A DNA stretch of 64,000 nucleotides from MD308 sp051888795 (GTDB taxonomy: Bacteria > Bacillota > Clostridia > Lachnospirales > Lachnospiraceae): NCBI GenBank assembly GCA_051888795.1, contig JBJFCD010000149.1, positions 62,001-126,000 of the forward strand, written 5' to 3'. The stretch's first letter is position 1. Each line of letters opens with the position of its first letter. The notes below the pieces were generated by a model. The model was not told the origin of the DNA. It saw nothing but the letters and a program-made list of their open reading frames with translations, and ran no database searches. Positions 35,521-42,849 of this stretch are shown one piece after another. The position numbers and the translations under genes are program-made.

Positions 35521-36135
35521 TTACATAAAACGAAAGACACCGATTACTTTTCCGAGAATTACACAATCCGGGACAATAATCGGATCCATTGTATCATTTT
35601 CAGGTTGCAGGCGAATAACGCCTTCTTCTTTATAAAATGTCTTAACTGTTGCGCTGTCTTCAATCAAAGCAACAATCATCTCACCGTTGTGGGCAGTTTT
35701 CTGTTCTTCAACAAGTACGTAATCTCCATCCAGAATACCGGCATTGATCATACTTTCTCCCTTGACCTGAAGCATAAAAGTCTGTTTATTAGGCATAAAC
35801 TCCATGGGAATTGGAAAATAGTTTTCAATATTCTGTTCGGCCAGAATAGGTTCACCTGCTGCTACATGTCCTACCATGGGTACATTAACCATCTCTCTTC
35901 GCATGAGATTAAAACTGTCATCTAAAATCTCGATTGCTCTGGGTTTTGTCGGATCTCGACGTATATATCCATTCTTTTCAAGTGTCTCAAGATGAGAGTG
36001 TACAGATGAAGTTGATTTCAGATTCACCGCTTCACAAATATCACGCACGGCAGGCGGAAAACCCCGCTCTAATATCTGCGACTTGATATACTCTAAAATC
36101 TCAAGTTGCTTCGCGCTGATCTTACCTTGTGCCAT
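35521..36135 (-). CDS. lexA: SOS repressor LexA
   Basis: Represses DNA-damage genes and cleaves itself when RecA filaments form. The N-terminal winged helix (to about 70) includes VRDICEAVNLKSTSSVHSHLETLEKNGYI. The cleavage site is A93-G94 in VAAGEP, the catalytic serine S128 (GESMI) and the lysine K165 (TVKTF). I start at ATG 36135 after GAGGAGG; the frame extends upstream to TTG 36156, inside that ribosome binding site. 204 aa, normal. LexA boxes lie in the shared intergenic region, so it is probably autoregulated. Confidence 0.95.
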   Translation of the reverse strand: MAQGKISAKQLEILEYIKSQILERGFPPAVRDICEAVNLKSTSSVHSHLETLEKNGYIRRDPTKPRAIEILDDSFNLMRREMVNVPMVGHVAAGEPILAEQNIENYFPIPMEFMPNKQTFMLQVKGESMINAGILDGDYVLVEEQKTAHNGEMIVALIEDSATVKTFYKEEGVIRLQPENDTMDPIIVPDCVILGKVIGVFRFM

Positions 36136-36173
36136 AATGTTATCCTCCTCACTCAACCATTTGTAAATATAAT

Positions 36174-36201
36174 ATCATAGCAAATTATAAAAAGCAAACA
36201 A
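36174..36201 (-). promoter_or_regulatory. Probable lexA promoter (minus strand)
   Basis: On the minus strand TTGTTT (36201-36196) and TATGAT (36179-36174) are separated by 16 bases. The -35 box overlaps the leftmost LexA-like site (36195-36208), which fits autorepression. Confidence 0.5.
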
Positions 36202-36290
36202 ATGTTTAGAAAATATGTTCGACTATTTTAACAAAAAAGATTGACAAACAGATGTTCGAAAGTTATAATATAAACACGAACAAAAGTTCG
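36195..36290. promoter_or_regulatory. LexA-box cluster and SOS promoter between lexA and the LysM gene
   Basis: A perfect Bacillota LexA box, CGAACAAAAGTTCG, lies at 36277-36290. Near matches are CAAACAGATGTTCG (36245-36258), AGAAAATATGTTCG (36208-36221) and CAAACAAATGTTTA (36195-36208). The rightward promoter is TTGACA (36241-36246), 17 bases, TATAAT (36264-36269), a perfect consensus with one box inside its spacer and another just downstream. Repression of the rightward gene should be tight. Confidence 0.88.
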
Positions 36291-36327
36291 GATAGATTAT
36301 AGAATTAGATGATGAGGGGGAGTTACA

Positions 36328-36681
36328 ATGAACGGACGCGATATTAATAAGAAGAATAGCAAGAGACAGAAAACGTATCTGAAATGTTTTTTACTGGGTG
36401 CATTCGCATTGATTATAATTGTGGGCTTTGGTGCGACTGCAGGAAGCAGTTTTGTAAAGGCAGAAAGTAATACAGCTTCAGCGTCTATTCAACGTAAGTA
36501 CTACAAAAGCATCGAGATTGAATCAGGAGATACATTGTGGGCGATCGCTAAGGAATTCAGGGGAGATCACTATGATTCTATATATGATTATATTGATGAA
36601 GTGATGGATATTAACGGCTTGAAGACTGATGAGATTCATGCAGGTCAATATTTGACAATCCCTTATTACGATTCTTTATAA
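36328..36681 (+). CDS. YneA-like SOS-induced LysM protein (putative division inhibitor)
   Basis: 117 residues: basic N-terminus, one membrane helix (about 18-38), a short linker and a C-terminal LysM domain (about 60-115; IEIESGDTLWAIAKEF...YLTIPYY). It has the same architecture and the same divergent position to lexA as Bacillus YneA, which halts division during the SOS response. I infer that role here. AGGGGGAG precedes the ATG. Three to four LexA boxes lie in its promoter region. Confidence 0.8.
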   Translation: MNGRDINKKNSKRQKTYLKCFLLGAFALIIIVGFGATAGSSFVKAESNTASASIQRKYYKSIEIESGDTLWAIAKEFRGDHYDSIYDYIDEVMDINGLKTDEIHAGQYLTIPYYDSL

Positions 36682-36713
36682 ATTATTTGGTATATAAGAA
36701 ATCCTATCTATCT

Positions 36714-36805
36714 TTTCAAGACTCGCTCGCGAGTCTTGGCGCGGGATTCGGGTCTGCAAAGCAGACAAAATACTAATCCGAATCCCTGCGCAGGCTCGCG
36801 GAGCG
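36714..36805 (+). repeat. Palindromic intergenic repeat, copy 2 (long form)
   Basis: The first 43 bases match the minus strand of 17163-17205 with one mismatch. CAAGACTCGC (36717-36726) pairs with GCGAGTCTTG (36729-36738). Next, GGGATTCGG (36743-36751) pairs with CCGAATCCC (36778-36786), flanked by GCGC/GCGC, and encloses GTCTGC-aaa-GCAGAC (36752-36766). The whole unit folds into two nested or adjacent hairpins, like a REP or MITE-type element. No transposase is linked. Confidence 0.75.
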
Positions 36806-36909
36806 TATATCAGATGGGAGATTGACACCCGCCACTGATATATATTTCTTGCTCATCGCCTGGAGAGGAAGGAGTCATCTTCCATCTGATATATATTATA
36901 CTCACCCGC
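36806..36909 (+). ncRNA. Structured RNA candidate with alternative stems
   Basis: TATATCAGATGG (36806-36817) pairs perfectly with CCATCTGATATA (36882-36893). Its first eight bases can instead pair with CTGATATA (36835-36842). A small hairpin GGAAG/CTTCC (36867-36883) overlaps the distal arm. These pairings exclude one another, as in a switch, and a terminator follows directly. No family recognised and no clear promoter seen; it could equally be the 3' untranslated part of the LysM mRNA or element remnant. Confidence 0.35.
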
Positions 36910-36961
36910 GGCAGTGCACTATAACATCGTCAGATATGCGAGTTATATGCATTGCCTTTTT
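36910..36961 (+). terminator. Strong intrinsic terminator
   Basis: GGCAGTGCA-c-TATAAC (36910-36925) pairs with GTTATA-TGCATTGCC (36942-36956): 15 base pairs with one bulged C and one G-U, then five T. It lies 150 bases before the MerR gene's ATG and upstream of that gene's promoter, so it ends whatever transcript crosses 36806-36909. Confidence 0.75.
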
Positions 36962-37009
36962 AATGTCCGCAAAGTAAGATAAATATTTTGCAGAAAATTT
37001 TTAAATGTC

Positions 37010-37040
37010 TTGACTTTATAGTCACTTCAAGGTCTACTAT
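37010..37040 (+). promoter_or_regulatory. MerR-type promoter with 19-base spacer
   Basis: TTGACT (37010-37015) and TACTAT (37035-37040) are separated by 19 bases. The spacer carries a dyad (ACT-TTAT-AGT within CTTGA...TCAAG). Overlong spacers with a central dyad are the hallmark of MerR-family-controlled promoters, which the regulator untwists. It precedes the MerR gene itself by 65 bases, so autoregulation is likely. Confidence 0.7.
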
Positions 37041-37105
37041 TTAGCTAAATAAAATACATGCATGTAAAAATAATATGAAAATATGTGATAACGAGGTAAT
37101 AAGAG

Positions 37106-38560
37106 ATGCTGATACGTGAAGTTGAAAAATTGACGGGAATTAAAGATGTTAATATACGATATTATGAAAAAGAAGGTCTGATACATCCCGAGAGAAAAGC
37201 TAACGGATACAGAGAATACTCAGAAGCAGATGTAGAACTGATACGGCAGATAAAGGTCTTGAGACTATTAGATGTTCCTGTACCTGAGATCAGACAGGTT
37301 ATTAACAATCAGATAACTTTGCAGGAAGTAATCCAAAAAAGGCTGACTGATCTGAATGACGAAGAAATCCGGCTGAAAGAGATCAGAACATCCTGTGAAA
37401 ATATACTTTCGGAAAATATCAGCATTTCTAACCTTAATGAAGGTCTGTTATATGGGAACAGGTCTACCTGGAAAGTGAGGTTAGAGGAGATTATGAAGAA
37501 AGACATTGATAAAAAATTTATAGGAAATTCAGTGATTTATATAGTAATATGGGCTCTTTTGGCAAAAGTAATTATGGCTTCCATGATGGCCGATTCATGG
37601 AATTCCATGGTTACAAATTTGAATTCGAGTGTTACCGGCATGGTTTATTATGTGTCGATAGCGTTAGCGATGTTTTTAATACTATATGGTATCGGTCTTA
37701 CTGTATATGAAGCTCTTACAGGTAAAGGATTTCTGTGGGTCTGGGGAAGAGACTGGGGCGGAGGCGGATTAGGCGGTCTTGCCAATTCCTTTACTTTTCT
37801 TGGCATTGGGATAGGAATTATGGGGACAAATTGGATACGTTTTTTTGCACTGTTGATTATTATTTGTGTTCTTTCTGCATTAATCCGGTCATACTTTATG
37901 TATCGTAATAACCGTTCAGAACATAATGTGCCAGTACTCAAAAATAACATTCTCATTCTTATCATATGTATTTTTCTTATCATTATATATGTCATTTTTG
38001 TTGTAATCTTATTCAATAATGCAAAGAATGATATATCAGTCCAGAATAATACTAAGACTGATATATCAATTGATAAAGATAATGTGAAGGCTATTGAGAT
38101 TACACCTGATAACTGGGATGTTTATTTTGAACACAAAGACAATATTGTATATGAAGAAAATAATGACGGCGATATCACAACAGTATATCTTGATTCCTGG
38201 ATACAAATGAAACAAGAATATTATGATCAGCTGGTAGAAGGTGAAGAAAGCAAAGTATTTTTTAAAGCATATTATAAAAGAACAAATAAAGAATATAAAA
38301 TTATAGATACAAAAACCGGAGAATATGAAATTATAGGTAATGCACCCAGCAACGATTATTTTTACGGACTTCTCGGTGAAGATACTAAAGTAATATTCTG
38401 GGATAATCTGTATGATGATCCTTACGATAAAGAATATGATGACGGTCGCACAAATTATGCACCTCTGTATCTAGACCACAGTAACAAAAAGCCTTATATG
38501 GAGATTTATGATGATTTTAAGATAAAAGCAGTAGAAGGAACAATATACTTAAAGAAATAG
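37106..38560 (+). CDS. Membrane-bound MerR-family regulator
   Basis: The N-terminal MerR domain (1-70) has the start LIREVEKLTGIKDVNIRYYEKEG and NGYREYSEADVELI; a helical region (to about 125) follows. Four or five hydrophobic helices then lie between residues 138 and 306, with a Gly-rich loop (DWGGGGLGGLANS). The last 175 residues are acidic and Tyr/Asp-rich, probably outside the membrane. So a DNA-binding head is joined to a membrane and external sensor. No signal-binding cysteines of metal sensors. No adjacent transporter, so the likely target is its own promoter. Unusual architecture; family of the C-terminal part not recognised. Confidence 0.78.
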   Translation: MLIREVEKLTGIKDVNIRYYEKEGLIHPERKANGYREYSEADVELIRQIKVLRLLDVPVPEIRQVINNQITLQEVIQKRLTDLNDEEIRLKEIRTSCENILSENISISNLNEGLLYGNRSTWKVRLEEIMKKDIDKKFIGNSVIYIVIWALLAKVIMASMMADSWNSMVTNLNSSVTGMVYYVSIALAMFLILYGIGLTVYEALTGKGFLWVWGRDWGGGGLGGLANSFTFLGIGIGIMGTNWIRFFALLIIICVLSALIRSYFMYRNNRSEHNVPVLKNNILILIICIFLIIIYVIFVVILFNNAKNDISVQNNTKTDISIDKDNVKAIEITPDNWDVYFEHKDNIVYEENNDGDITTVYLDSWIQMKQEYYDQLVEGEESKVFFKAYYKRTNKEYKIIDTKTGEYEIIGNAPSNDYFYGLLGEDTKVIFWDNLYDDPYDKEYDDGRTNYAPLYLDHSNKKPYMEIYDDFKIKAVEGTIYLKK

Positions 38561-38579
38561 AAATCGTATAATAAAAATG

Positions 38580-38612
38580 AAATGGCGCTCACCTAAGGCG
38601 TGGGCGTTATTT
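38580..38612 (+). terminator. Terminator after the MerR gene
   Basis: AAATGGCGCTCAC (38580-38592) pairs with GTGGGCGTTATTT (38600-38612) with three G-U pairs. The right arm ends in ATTT, a weak T tract. Confidence 0.6.
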
Positions 38613-38685
38613 CTATAGACAGCTAACTGAAAAAAATATATGTTACATTAATCTATACGTAAAATACCGATTTTTCCAAAAGATA

Positions 38686-38714
38686 TAGACAAAAAATTGT
38701 ATATATGATAAAAT
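38686..38714 (+). promoter_or_regulatory. Probable promoter of the recombinase gene
   Basis: TAGACA (38686-38691), 17 bases, TAAAAT (38709-38714), about 35 bases before the ATG at 38750. Confidence 0.5.
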
Positions 38715-38749
38715 ACCGTCTATAAGGGGTTTTGGGAGGTGTTTTCTTT

Positions 38750-39811
38750 ATGGCAAAACCAAGAACATATCATGAGCAGACTAATATTGATTATACGCTG
38801 CGTCTCAGAGAGATTTTAAAGACTTTACCGCCTTTTGCACACGATTTTTTCCGTGCAATTGAACCGACGTCATCTATAAGGACCCGGATGAATTATGCAT
38901 ACGATATTCGCGTATTTTATCATTATCTGATGGAGAATAATCCGATATACAGCAAGTATACCATTGACCAGTTTACAGTGCATGATCTGGAATGTCTGGA
39001 ACCTGTGGACATTGAAGAATATATGGAGTATCTTAAAGTCTATAAACGTGATGATGATGAAACTATGGTTAATGGAGAAAAGGGTCTTGCAAGAAAAATG
39101 TCTGCATTAAGAAGCTTTTACGGATATTATTATAAAAGGCAGATTATTTCCAAAAATCCTACATTACTTGTAGAGATGCCAAAAATCCATGAAAAAGCCA
39201 TTATACGTCTGGATGCTGACGAAGTGGCCATGCTTCTTGATTTCGTAGAATCTGCCGGTGATAAGCTTACCGGACAGGCTCTCGCTTATTATAATAAAAC
39301 AAAATATCGTGATCTTGCGATTCTTACATTACTTCTTGGAACCGGAATCCGTGTCTCCGAATGTGTTGGTCTTGATCTCAATGATCTGGATTTCAAAAAT
39401 AATGGAATTACTGTTACGAGAAAAGGCGGAAACCAGATGGTTGTCTATTTCGGAGATGAAGTTGCTCGGGCACTAATTCAATACATTGAGACTGACCGAA
39501 AAAATATCACTCCTCTCTCCGGCCATGAAAATGCATTATTTTTATCGACCCAGAAAAAACGTATGGGTGTCCAGGCTGTTGAAAACATGGTAAAAAAATA
39601 TGCACGTCAGGTTACGCCTAATAAAAAAATAACTCCACATAAGCTTCGCAGTACTTATGGCACGTCCTTATATAAGGAAACGGGTGATATTTACCTTGTA
39701 GCAGACGTTCTTGGACATAAGGATGTTAATACTACAAAGAAACATTATGCTGCTATTGATGAAGACAGAAGGCGGATGGCAGCTTCTGCTGTCAAATTAA
39801 GAGAAAGTTAA
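38750..39811 (+). CDS. XerC/D-like tyrosine recombinase
   Basis: Site-specific recombinase, probably for chromosome dimer resolution. N-terminal SAM-like core-binding domain (about 15-145), then the catalytic domain with R201 (GTGIRVSE), K225, H297 and R300 (HKLRST), H323 (LGH) and nucleophile Y333 (KHYAAI): all complete. 353 aa. Start at ATG 38750 after GGGAGGTG; the frame is open 18 bases upstream. No phage genes or attachment-like repeats nearby, so I favour a housekeeping Xer protein over a phage integrase. Confidence 0.87.
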   Translation: MAKPRTYHEQTNIDYTLRLREILKTLPPFAHDFFRAIEPTSSIRTRMNYAYDIRVFYHYLMENNPIYSKYTIDQFTVHDLECLEPVDIEEYMEYLKVYKRDDDETMVNGEKGLARKMSALRSFYGYYYKRQIISKNPTLLVEMPKIHEKAIIRLDADEVAMLLDFVESAGDKLTGQALAYYNKTKYRDLAILTLLLGTGIRVSECVGLDLNDLDFKNNGITVTRKGGNQMVVYFGDEVARALIQYIETDRKNITPLSGHENALFLSTQKKRMGVQAVENMVKKYARQVTPNKKITPHKLRSTYGTSLYKETGDIYLVADVLGHKDVNTTKKHYAAIDEDRRRMAASAVKLRES

Positions 39812-39834
39812 ACAGAAAGGATATTGACAGATAT

Positions 39835-40572
39835 ATGAAACTACAGCAATTACTCAGCTATACACGAAAAGCAGTTGATGAATATCAGATGATTGAGGAG
39901 GGCGACCATATTGCCGTTGGCATTTCAGGAGGGAAAGACAGTCTGACTCTTCTTTATGCGCTACATGGTCTAAAGCGTTTCTATCCAAAGCATTTTGAAT
40001 TGAGTGCTGTTACCGTAGATTTAGGCTATGAAAAATGTGATTTTACTTCGGTTGTGGAATTGTGTAAAGAACTGGATGTACCATATAAAATAGTAAAGAC
40101 AGATATTGCACATATTCTTTTTGAAGAACGCAAGGAAAGTAACCCATGCTCCTTGTGCGCTAAAATGAGAAAAGGAGCTTTAAATCAGGCTGTAAAGGAA
40201 ATGGGATGCAATAAGGTTGCCTATGCACATCACAAAGATGATATTATTGAGACAATGCTTCTATCCATGTTATTTGAAGGACGATTCTACTCATTTTCAC
40301 CAAAAACTTATCTTGACCGGATGGATCTGACTGTGATCCGTCCAATCATGTTTGTAGATGAAGCAGATGTGATTGGTTTTAAGAATAAATATAATCTTCC
40401 GGTAGTAAAAAGTCGATGCCCGATTGACGGATATACAAAACGTCAGTATGCAAAAGAGCTTGTTAAACAACTGAACCAAGAGCACCATGGTGCTAAACAA
40501 AGAATGTTTACAGCCATTTTGAATGGAAATATTAAAGGATGGCCGGAAAGGACTATACACACACGAAACTAA
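39835..40572 (+). CDS. TtcA-family PP-loop ATPase (tRNA thiolation-like)
   Basis: Adenylates and thiolates a tRNA base, classically C32. The PP-loop GISGGKDSL lies near the N-terminus. Cysteines of a probable iron-sulfur cluster lie in NPCSLCAKMRKG, with another in SRCPIDG; this matches TtcA and its relatives. 245 aa, slightly short for TtcA. 23 bases after the recombinase gene. Target tRNA inferred. Confidence 0.84.
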   Translation: MKLQQLLSYTRKAVDEYQMIEEGDHIAVGISGGKDSLTLLYALHGLKRFYPKHFELSAVTVDLGYEKCDFTSVVELCKELDVPYKIVKTDIAHILFEERKESNPCSLCAKMRKGALNQAVKEMGCNKVAYAHHKDDIIETMLLSMLFEGRFYSFSPKTYLDRMDLTVIRPIMFVDEADVIGFKNKYNLPVVKSRCPIDGYTKRQYAKELVKQLNQEHHGAKQRMFTAILNGNIKGWPERTIHTRN

Positions 40573-40575
40573 AAA

Positions 40576-40603
40576 AAGTGGCTGTTAAGCCACTTCCTTT
40601 TAG
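40576..40603 (+). terminator. Bidirectional terminator after the TtcA-like gene
   Basis: AAGTGGCT (40576-40583) pairs with AGCCACTT (40588-40595) around a four-base loop, with A tract before and TCCTTTT after. It separates convergent genes. Confidence 0.75.
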
Positions 40604-40614
40604 TTATCTATTGA

Positions 40615-41262
40615 TTAAAGTTTTCTATCTGTAGTATTTTCTTTCAGTTCTACCAGATGTTCAATAAATTTAGCTGTTCCTTCGATTCCAAGCATAGAAC
40701 TATTGATGCAGGCATCATAACTTTCAGCAGCACCCCATTTTTTATTGCTGTAATAATTGTAATAGCTGGAACGCTTTTTGTCCGCTTTCAAGATCATTTC
40801 TTTAGCCTTTGCATCTGTGAGATCATAAATTCGTGCTATTCTTCTGATTCTGGCATCCAAATCTGCCCGTATGAATATGCGGAGAACATTGTCATATTCC
40901 TCTAACGCATAGTCTGCACATCTTCCGACTAAAATACATGGTCCTTCATCTGCAATTTTCTTAATTGCATCAAATTGAGCAAGAAATACTTTATGATTAA
41001 TCGGCATATCTGTGTAACTTCCTGTTGCAGAATATCCTAAAGAATATGTATCCATAACAAGAGAATAAAGAAAACTGTTCGTAGGCTTTTCATCATGTGT
41101 TTCAAACAGTTCCTGACAGATTCCGCTTTCTTTTGCTGCACGGTCAAGCATTTCCTTATCATATAATTTTATATCCAGATCATTTGCTACTTTACGTCCG
41201 ATCTCTCTTCCTGCGCTTCCGAACTCTCTCCCTATTGTTATAATGGTTTTTGTTTTTGCCAT
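40615..41262 (-). CDS. Cytidylate kinase-like family protein
   Basis: P-loop kinase-like protein of the family found alongside cytidylate kinase in Firmicutes (PF13189-type). ITIGREFGSAGREIGRKVAND carries the Walker-A-like loop; RIFIRADLDARIRRIARI and KRSSYYNYYSNKKWG match the kinase lid region. Substrate is unverified and may not be CMP. ATG 41262 is preceded by AAGGAGCG; GTG 41271 lies too close to it. 215 aa. Confidence 0.82.
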   Translation of the reverse strand: MAKTKTIITIGREFGSAGREIGRKVANDLDIKLYDKEMLDRAAKESGICQELFETHDEKPTNSFLYSLVMDTYSLGYSATGSYTDMPINHKVFLAQFDAIKKIADEGPCILVGRCADYALEEYDNVLRIFIRADLDARIRRIARIYDLTDAKAKEMILKADKKRSSYYNYYSNKKWGAAESYDACINSSMLGIEGTAKFIEHLVELKENTTDRKL

Positions 41263-41336
41263 CTTGATCACGCTCCTTATCGTATGCTGTGCAGTATACT
41301 CTTTAAAGAAAATATTAATCTTTTTTCTTATTGTTT

Positions 41337-41365
41337 ATTATATAACAAATTCTGTATAAAGTACA
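41337..41365 (-). promoter_or_regulatory. Possible promoter of the cytidylate kinase-like gene
   Basis: On the minus strand TGTACT (41365-41360), 17 bases, TATAAT (41342-41337). The -10 is perfect; the -35 matches only three of six bases. Confidence 0.45.
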
Positions 41366-41381
41366 CACTTTTAAAACAATT

Positions 41382-42305
41382 TTAATTATTTACTGATGTT
41401 CTTAACATTTGTAATATATTCTCGAAATATTTTGGTAGCGGTGCATTTACTTCAATATACTCTCCTGTCCTCGGATGAAGGAATCCAAGGGTCTTTGCAT
41501 GTAAGGTCTGGCCCTGAAGCTTTGGATACGGACATTTTTTAGGTCCATATACCTGATCTCCCAGTAAAGGGTGACCGATACTTGACATGTGAACACGAAT
41601 CTGGTGTGTTCGCCCTGTTTCTAACTTACATCGGATATAAGTAAAATTTCCAAAACGTTCAATCACCTCATAGTGCGTAATTGCTTCTCTTCCATTTTTA
41701 GAATGAATGCTCATTTTTTTTCGCTCTGTCGGATGACGTCCGATCGGAGCATTGACACAGCCATTATCTTCTTTAATATTCCCGTGTACAATTGCTTCAT
41801 ACACTCTGTTAATAGAATGATCCTTTAATTGTTCGGAAAGAGACTGGTGTGCCGAATCATTCTTACATACTACGAGAGAACCCGTTGTATCCATATCTAT
41901 CCGGTGTACGATTCCCGGACGCATCATTCCGTTAATTCCAGACAGATCATCTTTGCAATGAAAAAGCAATGCATTGACAAGTGTGCCACTGTAATGACCC
42001 GGAGCCGGGTGAACGACCATTTGCTTAGGTTTGTTTATAACGATAACATCATTATCCTCATATAAAATGTCAAGAGGAATGTTCTCAGCTATAATATCAG
42101 GTTCTTTAAGCTCCGGTATGGTAATATCTATCCTGTCACCTAAAACAAGCCTGTAACTTGCTTTTACAGGCTTGTCATTGACCTTAACATATCCGTCTTT
42201 AATTAATTTTTGAAGATAAGAACGTGAACGGTCTTCAAATTCTTCCGAAAGAAATTTATCTGTCCGTTCTCCCGCTTCATTTTCCACTGTGAAAAATTCT
42301 TTCAA
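41382..42305 (-). CDS. rluD: RluD-like 23S rRNA pseudouridine synthase
   Basis: S4 domain at about 12-70, then the catalytic domain with GIVHRIDMDTTG and nucleophile D137, and TGRTHQIRVHMSSIGHPLLGD. It closely matches the RluD subgroup (U1911/1915/1917 of 23S rRNA). 307 aa. The start overlaps lspA by 29 bases, so it is coupled to it; this lspA-rluD pairing is widespread in Bacillota. Confidence 0.92.
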   Translation of the reverse strand: MKEFFTVENEAGERTDKFLSEEFEDRSRSYLQKLIKDGYVKVNDKPVKASYRLVLGDRIDITIPELKEPDIIAENIPLDILYEDNDVIVINKPKQMVVHPAPGHYSGTLVNALLFHCKDDLSGINGMMRPGIVHRIDMDTTGSLVVCKNDSAHQSLSEQLKDHSINRVYEAIVHGNIKEDNGCVNAPIGRHPTERKKMSIHSKNGREAITHYEVIERFGNFTYIRCKLETGRTHQIRVHMSSIGHPLLGDQVYGPKKCPYPKLQGQTLHAKTLGFLHPRTGEYIEVNAPLPKYFENILQMLRTSVNN

Positions 42306-42828
42306 GATCTTCCTCCTTATAGTACCAGAACAAAAGAATCACTAACAAGATTGCTGCAACTGTAACATAGATATCAGCCACATTAAAAATAGGAAAATCT
42401 ATCAGCTTGAAGTACAAGAAATCAACAACAAATCCTTGTTTCACGCGATCGATACAATTTCCGAAAGCACCGGAGAGAATCACAGCAGCGCAAAGCTGCA
42501 GTGGAAAAAATCTTTTCTCTATCGGCACATTAAACAAAAACCAGATAATTGCAAGTGTAATGACAGCCACAGAGATAATAAAGAATATCTGTTTGTTCTG
42601 AAGCATACCGAATGCCGCCCCTCTGTTTTCAAGATATTGAAGTTCAAATACCCCGTCTATAATTACAAATGGCTGCTGATCCTTCAAATGTATTACTGCC
42701 AGATATTTAGTATATTGGTCCAGAACAATTCCAATAACAGCAAAAATTAATGTCATTATGAAAAGCTTTATTCTCTTTTCAATCGTCTTTAAATTATTTT
42801 CCTTCGTTGTTCTAACTTGTTTATTCAT
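42277..42828 (-). CDS. lspA: Lipoprotein signal peptidase
   Basis: Membrane aspartyl protease that removes lipoprotein signal peptides. Four hydrophobic segments; catalytic aspartates D127 (GNCIDRV) and D152 (FNVADIYV) are present, as is the NRGAAFGM motif. The N-terminus is about 20 residues longer than the minimal family form. Overlaps rluD. Confidence 0.93.
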   Translation of the reverse strand: MNKQVRTTKENNLKTIEKRIKLFIMTLIFAVIGIVLDQYTKYLAVIHLKDQQPFVIIDGVFELQYLENRGAAFGMLQNKQIFFIISVAVITLAIIWFLFNVPIEKRFFPLQLCAAVILSGAFGNCIDRVKQGFVVDFLYFKLIDFPIFNVADIYVTVAAILLVILLFWYYKEEDLERIFHSGK

Positions 42829-42849
42829 AAAAATCCCTTCAAATCTCTG

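Larger units (their letters stand above)
36682..37105. other. 424-bp gene-free interval with palindromic repeat and structured segment
   Basis: No convincing ORF on either strand. It contains, in order: the palindromic repeat (36714-36805), a segment with competing stems (36806-36909), a strong terminator (36910-36961) and the MerR-type promoter (37010-37040). The first two thirds are clearly more G+C-rich than the surroundings. Confidence 0.7.

Noticed and set aside
36682..37105. Insertion-sequence remnant
   Set aside because: No transposase fragment in any frame and no terminal repeats with target duplication visible; treated as palindromic repeat plus structured segment.
38750..39811. Prophage or integrative element marked by the tyrosine recombinase
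   Set aside because: No phage, relaxase, excisionase or direct-repeat attachment sites within the neighbourhood, and flanking genes are housekeeping.
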